Positions 6,370-8,738 of a DNA stretch of 8,738 bases are shown here, one piece after another; positions within the stretch are counted from its first letter, which is position 1; each line of letters opens with the position of its first letter. Location of the stretch: assembly GCA_022758985.1 (NCBI GenBank), contig JAEMQC010000046.1, positions 1 through 8,738 on the forward strand, written 5' to 3'. The stretch is from Campylobacteraceae bacterium. GTDB taxonomy: Bacteria > Campylobacterota > Campylobacteria > Campylobacterales > UBA6016. The notes beneath the pieces are model-generated. The model ran no database searches, was not told where the DNA came from, and saw only the letters and a list, made by a program, of their open reading frames with translations. The translations under genes were made by a program, and so were the position numbers.

Positions 6370-6720
6370 GTGATAAAAAGAGGCGAAGTGTATCTTGTTA
6401 ATTTTGGCAAAAAATACAATAGCGAATTTGGCAAGGTGCGCCCCGCTCTTATTATTCAAAATGACATTGCCAATAGAAATATTGACGCCGTTTTGTTCAA
6501 AGGTGTGAGCGTATTGCCTATAACGACAAATATTTGTGGCGGTGAAGTTAGGGTGTTTTTGGAAAAAAGGGAGAGTCTTGAGTCGGCGTGTGAAGTATGT
6601 ATTAACGAGATATGCACGCTTGATTTGTCAAGGATAGATAAGGGCAAATTGCTAACGACGCTTACGCCAAAAGAGCTGAGTGAAGTATCGACAAAACTTT
6701 TGAAGCATCTTGCTCTTTAA
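6370..6720 (+). CDS. mazF: MazF/PemK-family toxin (endoribonuclease)
   Basis: A 116-residue protein, the normal length for the family. The N-terminus IKRGEVYLVNFG (2-13) and FGKVRPALIIQND (20-32) are the MazF/PemK hallmarks; R24 of the RP motif and T52 or T53 of LPITTN (49-54) correspond to the catalytic Arg and Ser/Thr. NEICTLDLSRIDK (79-91) matches the region normally written QIRTVDKSRL. Family members cut mRNA or other RNA at short sequences and halt translation unless bound by the antitoxin; the cut site cannot be predicted. The frame is intact with the key residues present, so it is likely active. It starts at GTG with GGAG (6358-6361) 8 bases upstream and lies 2 bases after the antitoxin stop. 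The next glycosyltransferase begins 3 bases after its own stop, so the module is part of the same transcription unit. Confidence 0.88.
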   Translation: MIKRGEVYLVNFGKKYNSEFGKVRPALIIQNDIANRNIDAVLFKGVSVLPITTNICGGEVRVFLEKRESLESACEVCINEICTLDLSRIDKGKLLTTLTPKELSEVSTKLLKHLAL

Positions 6721-6723
6721 GCT

Positions 6724-7869
6724 ATGAAAAAAGTAGCTATTTTTGTATATTCACTTGGGGGCGGAGGCGCCGAGAGGGTAGCGCTGGAGCTTGCCATTGG
6801 ACTAAAAGAGGCTTACGAGGTGGAGATAGTAACCGTAAGTCCGGTTCAAAAATACGACAATCTTGGCGTCAAGGTCACGACTCTTGGAGTTCATGATATT
6901 GATAGCTCGGCGTTTGCAAAGCTGCTCTCTCTGTTTCGTCTTGCAAAAGTTTTTGCCAGCTACTGCAAAAAAGAGCGGATAGATGTCGTAATATCGTTTT
7001 TATCGAGACCAAATATCATAGCCGCCCTCTCAAAGCTCATAAATCCAAGACTTCGCCTTATTGCCACAGAGCATACGACACTCTCAAATTACTACGGCAG
7101 TAGCTTTGCCGAAAAGGTTTTAAAAAAGCTCCTGACGATTTCATACAAGAGCGCAAATGCAGTCGTTGCGGTATCCGAAGGGATAAAAGCCGATTTAGTC
7201 GATAATTTTGGCGTCAAAAGCGGCGCCGTATCGGTGATATATAATCCGATAGATATACAAAAAATCAAACTGATGGCGCTTCAAAAAGCAAATAGAGTTA
7301 CGGGCGACGGTTTTGTATTTGTAACAGCAGGACGACTTGTTGAGTCCAAAAACTACCCCTTCTTGTTTGAGGCGTTCAAAACACTACCTTCCTTTTGTAA
7401 GCTGTGGGTGCTTGGAAGTGGTGAGCTTGAGAGTGAATTGAAGTTTTTGGCGGTAGAGATGGGGCTGCACGAGCGGATAACTTTTTTTGGGTTTTGCGAA
7501 AATCCGTACTCTTATTTTGCCGCCGCCGATTGCTTTGTTATGAGCTCTCGCCTCGAGGGGTTGCCGACCGTGCTTATAGAGGCTCTTGCGTGCGGTATCC
7601 CGGTTATCTCCACCGATTGCAAGAGCGGCCCTAGAGAGATACTAGGCGGAGAGGCAAATATGTTAACGAGCGGTATCGAGAGGGCTGAATATGGGCTGCT
7701 GGCAAGTCTTGACACTCCAAAATTCTTATCGCTTGCTATGGGCAGGATGATAGAAGATGACGGTATGCGTAATCAGTATATGCTAAAAGCAAAAGAGCGC
7801 GCCGAGTTTTTTTCAAAAGAGAAGTCGATAGCCGGCTATAAACAAATAATCGAAGGAGATGAAAAATGA
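6724..7869 (+). CDS. GT4-family glycosyltransferase, PglH/PglJ-like
   Basis: A 381-residue GT-B enzyme. The N-terminal glycine-rich loop is SLGGGGAERVALELA (10-24). The donor domain shows TAGRLVESKN (201-210, R204 and K209), the EX7E motif EGLPTVLIE (E278 and E286), and ALACGIPVISTDCKSGPREIL (287-307). The last block, with CKSGP-EIL, is typical of the alpha-1,4-GalNAc transferases PglH and PglJ and of related hexosaminyltransferases. With galE immediately downstream, a Gal or GalNAc donor is a reasonable inference but not shown. Start is ATG, 3 bases after the toxin stop, with no strong ribosome binding site, so its translation may depend on ribosomes finishing the toxin. Its end overlaps galE by 4 bases (ATGA). 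Confidence 0.9.
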   Translation: MKKVAIFVYSLGGGGAERVALELAIGLKEAYEVEIVTVSPVQKYDNLGVKVTTLGVHDIDSSAFAKLLSLFRLAKVFASYCKKERIDVVISFLSRPNIIAALSKLINPRLRLIATEHTTLSNYYGSSFAEKVLKKLLTISYKSANAVVAVSEGIKADLVDNFGVKSGAVSVIYNPIDIQKIKLMALQKANRVTGDGFVFVTAGRLVESKNYPFLFEAFKTLPSFCKLWVLGSGELESELKFLAVEMGLHERITFFGFCENPYSYFAAADCFVMSSRLEGLPTVLIEALACGIPVISTDCKSGPREILGGEANMLTSGIERAEYGLLASLDTPKFLSLAMGRMIEDDGMRNQYMLKAKERAEFFSKEKSIAGYKQIIEGDEK

Positions 7870-8738
7870 AGATATTGGTAACGGGAGGAGCCGGATATAT
7901 TGGTAGCCACGTGATTAAACAGCTAGGCGAACAAGGCGGAAGCGATATAACCGTTCTTGACAACCTATCAACGGGATTTGAAAGCTCCATCCTTTATGGC
8001 AAACTAGTCAAGGCCGATCTCTGTGATTTTGCATTTGTAGAAAAATTTTTAGACGATGAAAAGTTCGATGCGATAATACATTTTGCAGCCTCTATCGTAG
8101 TCCCTGAATCTGTCGAAAATCCGCTCAAATACTATATGAACAATACCGTAAATACGACAAACCTTGTCAGGTGCGCTGTAAAATCGGGCGTTAAAAGCTT
8201 TGTATTTTCATCTACCGCCGCAGTATACGGTGAGCCAAAAGAGGGTGTGATAACAGAAGAGAGTCCCCTGGTCCCTATAAATCCATATGGATATTCAAAG
8301 CTAATGAGCGAACAGGTGTTAAGAGACACTGCGGCTGCACATCAAGATTTTAAGTTTGTCATCCTCAGATATTTCAATGTAGCAGGAGCATCAATGGATG
8401 GACGCATAGGACAGAGATTTCCAAATGCTACACATCTTATCAAAGTTGCCAGTGAGACAGCCTGTGGAAAAAGAGAAAAAATGTATATATTCGGAGACGA
8501 CTATCAGACGCCGGACGGCACTTGTGTTAGAGATTATATACACATTGAGGATTTGGCGTCGGCGCATCTTGCGGCTTTGGAGTATCTTGAGAGTGGCGGC
8601 AAAAGCGATGTATTTAACTGTGGATACGGCAGAGGAGCTAGCGTAAAAGAGGTTGTTGATACGGTCAAAAAGATTAGCGGTGCTCAGTTTGAGGTACAAA
8701 AGGCGCCTAGACGCCCCGGAGACCCTGCGCTTTTGATA
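7866..8738 (+). CDS. galE: UDP-glucose (or UDP-GlcNAc) 4-epimerase, 3' end cut off by the window
   Basis: 291 codons are visible without a stop; the family is usually about 330-340 residues, so around 40 are missing. It is an extended short-chain dehydrogenase/reductase. The NAD-binding GGAGYIGS is at 7-14, with LDNLSTG (31-37) after the second beta strand; the catalytic Ser/Thr region is SSTAAVYGEP (115-124) and the YxxxK pair is Y141/K145 in NPYGYSK. LRYFNVAGA (167-175), TPDGTCVRDYIHIEDLA (215-231), FNCGYGRGASV (250-260) and RRPGDPALLI (282-291) are GalE signatures. It interconverts UDP-Glc and UDP-Gal, and many Campylobacterota homologues (Gne) also use UDP-GlcNAc/UDP-GalNAc. The start has a strong AAGGAG (7853-7858) 7 bases upstream and overlaps the preceding stop. 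Confidence 0.95.
   Translation, partial: MKILVTGGAGYIGSHVIKQLGEQGGSDITVLDNLSTGFESSILYGKLVKADLCDFAFVEKFLDDEKFDAIIHFAASIVVPESVENPLKYYMNNTVNTTNLVRCAVKSGVKSFVFSSTAAVYGEPKEGVITEESPLVPINPYGYSKLMSEQVLRDTAAAHQDFKFVILRYFNVAGASMDGRIGQRFPNATHLIKVASETACGKREKMYIFGDDYQTPDGTCVRDYIHIEDLASAHLAALEYLESGGKSDVFNCGYGRGASVKEVVDTVKKISGAQFEVQKAPRRPGDPALLI

Overview
This window is an interior piece of a surface-polysaccharide (O-antigen, capsule or related glycan) biosynthesis locus. It contains ten genes that start in the window and the last 35 codons of an eleventh. The moderate-to-low GC content, frequent ATA and AGA codons, gene-to-gene overlaps and the mix of Pgl-like and Wbp-like enzymes suggest a Campylobacterota (epsilonproteobacterial) genome. 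That placement is inference, since no rRNA or other phylogenetic marker is present.

Layout. The left edge holds the C-terminus of a ManC/AlgA-type mannose-1-phosphate guanylyltransferase. It overlaps, TGATG, the start of a WecA/WbpL-type polyprenyl-phosphate sugar-1-phosphate transferase (109-1122). A PLP-dependent WbpE-like sugar aminotransferase (1126-2220) and a Wzx-type flippase (2224-3462) follow with 3-base gaps. A GT2 glycosyltransferase (4386-3442) then lies on the opposite strand, its 3' end overlapping wzx by 21 bases. After a 54-base divergent gap the plus-strand series resumes: a GT4 glycosyltransferase (4441-5532), a SAT-like hexapeptide acyltransferase (5529-6098), a two-gene toxin-antitoxin module (Phd/YefM-like antitoxin 6134-6367 and MazF-like toxin 6370-6720), a second GT4 enzyme (6724-7869), and galE (7866 to the right edge, truncated).

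How the genes fit together. ManC, the aminotransferase and GalE supply nucleotide sugars: GDP-mannose, a 3-amino sugar, and UDP-Gal or UDP-GalNAc. The WecA-like enzyme starts the repeat unit on undecaprenyl phosphate, three glycosyltransferases extend it, the acyltransferase probably decorates it, and Wzx flips it to the periplasm. No polymerase, ligase or oligosaccharyltransferase is visible, so the final destination of the glycan cannot be decided here.

The least ordinary parts are three: the toxin-antitoxin module inserted inside the glycan operon and packed 3 bases from the next glycosyltransferase; the perfect 9-base inverted repeat in front of it, which overlaps the stop codon of the acyltransferase; and the single inverted glycosyltransferase. 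Coding density is very high and there is no stretch over 300 bases without a gene. No tRNA, rRNA, CRISPR array or insertion sequence was seen.
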